Assembly (NCBI GenBank): GCA_036704045.1
Contig: DATNQM010000032.1
Coordinates: 52,619-116,618, forward strand
Origin: Ancylothrix sp036704045
GTDB lineage: Bacteria > Cyanobacteriota > Cyanobacteriia > Cyanobacteriales > Oscillatoriaceae
Length of the DNA: 64,000 bases
Reading direction: 5' to 3'
Shown: positions 61,507 through 64,000 of the stretch, one piece after another
How positions within the stretch are numbered: the first letter of the stretch is position 1
Layout of the letters: the number at the start of each line of letters is the position of its first letter
Notes under the pieces: model-generated
The model's input: only the letters and a program-made list of their open reading frames with translations
The model's database searches: none
What the model was told of the DNA's origin: nothing
Program-made: the position numbers and the translations under genes

Positions 61507-62997
61507 TCATTCCCGTTTAATTTTCATCACCACCAAAGTCATATCATCACTATTGCGATTTTCCGGGCCAATAAACTGTTTCACCCGTTCATACAAATAA
61601 TCTAAAATCTCCTGGGGCGTATCGCAGTGCAGACAAGCCCACTCAAAAGCCTTACTCAAATTATCCTCATCAAACCTCTCACCACTTTGGTTAGCCGCAT
61701 CCGTAAACCCATCCGTATAATAAATAATCGTATCTCCCGGTTGAAGTTGAATACTCGCCTCTTCATAGGTTGTTTCTGCATCCAAACCAATCAGCATACC
61801 CAAAGTATCCAAGCGCAAAAGATTACCCGTTGAAGCTTGCCATAACAACGGCGGATGATGAGCAGCATTACTGTAGTAAAGCATCTGCGTTTGTGGGTCA
61901 TACTCAGAATAAAACAACGTCACAAACCGATGAGAATTTTCCAGATCCGCATACATTACCCGATTGAGATGTTGCAAAATTCGAGCCGGTGAGTGCCGGT
62001 TTAGCACCTCCGCCCGCAACATTCCCCGCGTCATAGTCATAATCAAACCAGCCGGAACCCCCTTCCCCATCACATCGCCAATTACCACACTCCAGCGATC
62101 TGTACCGGCCTGATTTTTCAACACAGACCGGTCTCTAAGGGTACTCACCGCACACTCAGTAGTTGTGGGAATAAAATCATAATAATCTCCCCCCACCCGA
62201 TTAGCCGTTTCACACTTCGCCGCCAACTCAATGCCCTTAATTTGAGGACACTGACGAGGTAGCAAGCGCAACTGTATTTCAGCCCCAATTTCCAATTCCC
62301 GATCCAGCCTTTCTTTTTGGCGCAACTCCACCGATAGCTCATCATTTTCTATCGCCACCGCCGTTTGATCAGCCACCAACCGCACCAACTTTTGACGAGT
62401 TTCCGTCCAAGTATATTCCCCATCCCGGCTGAAGACATACAACCGGCCCCTCTCAACATTTTTAATTAAAATAGCCGTACCAAAAAGCTGAACCTCCGAA
62501 CCCAAAACGCGATTTACTTCATAATCTAGCGTCGCCGTATTTGGCATCACCGGCGGCGTTACACCATTGGCTGAAGCCGTCACCTGACGAGTCGCCGCCT
62601 CAATAGCTTGACGGATATCCTGACATTGCCGGCCCTCCTGACAGTGTAAACGCTGTAACCTTACCTGACCATTCGGTTTAAACAAAACCAGCGCTCCCCC
62701 GTCCGCATCCGTCACCCGCGACGCCACCAGAGGAATTAACTCTAAAAACTGATTCAAATTATTAAAACTGCGAAGCGCAAAACCCAGCGAACTAAGCAAA
62801 TCTTGGATTTTATGCTGTTCACGCTGCAAACGCGCCACCAGTTCCTTTAGGGCAAAAACTGGAGTCATATCAGCGGAAGTAGGAACGGGTTCACCCAGGT
62901 TGTTTGTTGGAAGCATGGATTTAGGTTGAGGCGCCCCTATATTAGCATCAGGGTACAGGGATTGCGGCCCACGTCTAGGAATAGGTACAGCAGTCAT
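61507..62997 (-). CDS. GAF-SpoIIE PP2C-type serine phosphatase
   Basis: A 496-aa soluble phosphatase of the RsbU/SpoIIE class, which usually dephosphorylates an anti-sigma antagonist. After a disordered N terminus come a GAF domain (about 75-225), a coiled linker (about 226-250) and a PP2C-like domain (about 255-495). The metal-site motifs are GGDYYDF, IGDVMGKGVPAGL, YTDGFTDA and SDDMTLVV. No STAS or anti-sigma kinase gene is adjacent, so its partner is unknown. Confidence 0.9.
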   Translation of the reverse strand: MTAVPIPRRGPQSLYPDANIGAPQPKSMLPTNNLGEPVPTSADMTPVFALKELVARLQREQHKIQDLLSSLGFALRSFNNLNQFLELIPLVASRVTDADGGALVLFKPNGQVRLQRLHCQEGRQCQDIRQAIEAATRQVTASANGVTPPVMPNTATLDYEVNRVLGSEVQLFGTAILIKNVERGRLYVFSRDGEYTWTETRQKLVRLVADQTAVAIENDELSVELRQKERLDRELEIGAEIQLRLLPRQCPQIKGIELAAKCETANRVGGDYYDFIPTTTECAVSTLRDRSVLKNQAGTDRWSVVIGDVMGKGVPAGLIMTMTRGMLRAEVLNRHSPARILQHLNRVMYADLENSHRFVTLFYSEYDPQTQMLYYSNAAHHPPLLWQASTGNLLRLDTLGMLIGLDAETTYEEASIQLQPGDTIIYYTDGFTDAANQSGERFDEDNLSKAFEWACLHCDTPQEILDYLYERVKQFIGPENRNSDDMTLVVMKIKRE

Positions 62998-63671
62998 AAT
63001 AATTAGAGTGTGGCGAATCGGTTAAAGGACAGGGGCTGAAGTGCAACGCTTATTCTCGCTCAACCAACTGCTCAGGGTTCCGAATAGTTTTAATGAGCGA
63101 GAGTATCAACCGGCTTTTTTTAAACACTTCATAAATGTGTTCATCATAGTTCGTCACGGCGATTTCGGGGTACATTTAAAGCGCCGTTTTGGAGAGAATT
63201 CCGCACCATTAGCAGAGGCTCTGTGTGCGTTTAATGGAGCTTATTTGATCTCTTGATGCCGGTCAAAACTTCAGACCAAAAATGTCACCCCTCTCAACCA
63301 CAGCTTTTTTTGGTTTATTAAAATACCAAACACAGCCTTGTAAAGCCCTAACTGCAATTTAACTATAAACAGCTTATCTACTTACTGCTCAATTTATGCC
63401 GGTGCCTCCCCGGTCAAATAACTCTTTTTCTTGTTTCCTGACCATCAAAAGATAAGCTGATCAATCCTTTTAACTTAGTTGCCTAAAAACTGTCAAGCTA
63501 ATTTACATATTTTTACACCATCGGTCATAACTCCTTGATAATTTTCCCTTACTTCGCTGAATACACACCATATTTTTGCTTTTTTGTCAAGCACTTAACA
63601 GGCAATAAACCAAAGTCCTTTAGGGGTAGCGGTTTTAACCCTTGAGAGAAAACCGTACCCCAGCCCAAAAA
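62998..63671. other. Spacer between the phosphatase and ftsY
   Basis: 674 bp with CCGG-containing words, T runs and no convincing gene. A 71-codon plus-strand frame (63041-63256) lacks support. It should contain the phosphatase promoter and the end of the ftsY transcript. Confidence 0.4.
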
Positions 63672-64000
63672 TTAATCACTTAGCAATGCTTCAACAAACT
63701 CATAACTTGAAAACGGGCGCAAGTCTTCAATGCCCTCACCGGCCCCAATAAACCTGACCGGCAAGCCTAACTCCTGTACCACCGCCAAAGCGATACCACC
63801 TTTAGCAGTCCCGTCAAGTTTTGTCAAGACCACACCGCTTAATTGCGCCGCCTCGCCAAAAACCTCGGCTTGTCGGAGGCCATTTTGTCCCAAAGTAGAA
63901 TCTAAAACTAACAGCGATTCTACTTTGGCATTGGGGGCTTTTTTCTCAATAATTCTGCGGACTTTGCTGAGTTCGTCCATCAAATTTTTCTTATTTTGTA
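63672..64000 (-). CDS. ftsY: Signal recognition particle receptor FtsY, C-terminal part
   Basis: The last 109 or so codons of FtsY, a GTPase that docks ribosomes to the membrane through SRP. The frame stays open to the window edge (QNKKNLMDEL), so the gene continues beyond it. Visible motifs of the NG domain are LVLDSTLGQNGL (G3-type region), LTKLDGTAKGG (G4, TKLD), FIGAGEGIEDLRPF (G5) and the final FVEALLSD. Confidence 0.93.
   Translation of the reverse strand, partial: QNKKNLMDELSKVRRIIEKKAPNAKVESLLVLDSTLGQNGLRQAEVFGEAAQLSGVVLTKLDGTAKGGIALAVVQELGLPVRFIGAGEGIEDLRPFSSYEFVEALLSD

Overview
The window looks like the chromosome of a filamentous, gas-vacuolate cyanobacterium, probably of the Oscillatoriales type. 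The evidence is a gas-vesicle cluster, tocopherol cyclase, a CAAD thylakoid-anchoring domain, a PEP-CTERM protein, SLH and DUF29 proteins, a LabA-type NYN protein and an AT-rich background studded with CCGG-containing hexamers. The assignment to an order is inference. Most genes are single housekeeping genes on both strands, separated by AT-rich spacers that often carry hairpins or short palindromic repeats. There is no rRNA operon, prophage, CRISPR array or intact insertion sequence.

Layout. 1-7 kb: the tail of an SDR oxidoreductase, two hemerythrin-domain proteins, dprA, a DUF2301 membrane protein, a SAM hydrolase and a patatin lipase. 7-13 kb: penicillin-binding protein 2, a 51-aa protein and a CHASE/PAS histidine kinase. 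13-27 kb: DUF1361 protein, a secreted repeat protein, a DUF442 phosphatase, a PEP-synthase-like enzyme, a PEP-CTERM protein, comF, an M28 peptidase, gamma-glutamyltransferase, an SLH protein and tRNA-Lys(CTT). 27-40 kb: an alpha/beta hydrolase plus acyltransferase pair, metG with an inserted membrane domain, a NYN protein, lptC, dacB, the lipid run plsX-fabH-fabD-plsC, DUF2288 and YdcF-like genes. 40.2-41.2 kb: a tRNA-Arg(CCT) gene split by a 904-bp group I intron that carries a LAGLIDADG reading frame. 41-45 kb: tocopherol cyclase, a 52-aa basic protein, peroxiredoxin Q, a Nudix hydrolase and coaX. 45.5-50.6 kb: gvpA-C-N-J-K-F/L-G, with a probable gvpV facing them. 50-64 kb: a PAS/GGDEF/EAL protein, acnB, DUF29, a CDF metal transporter, argH, a SpoIIE-type phosphatase and the end of ftsY.

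The strongest unusual signals are: (1) a methionyl-tRNA synthetase with a CAAD domain inserted just before its last conserved segment; (2) the tRNA-Arg group I intron whose LAGLIDADG protein appears to have lost both catalytic aspartates and has no ATG near its N terminus; (3) GvpC and GvpN ending in the same winged-helix-like module; (4) four 27-nt tandem palindromic units in the gvpA leader; (5) several self-complementary intergenic elements; and (6) strong local enrichment of RCCGGY hexamers.
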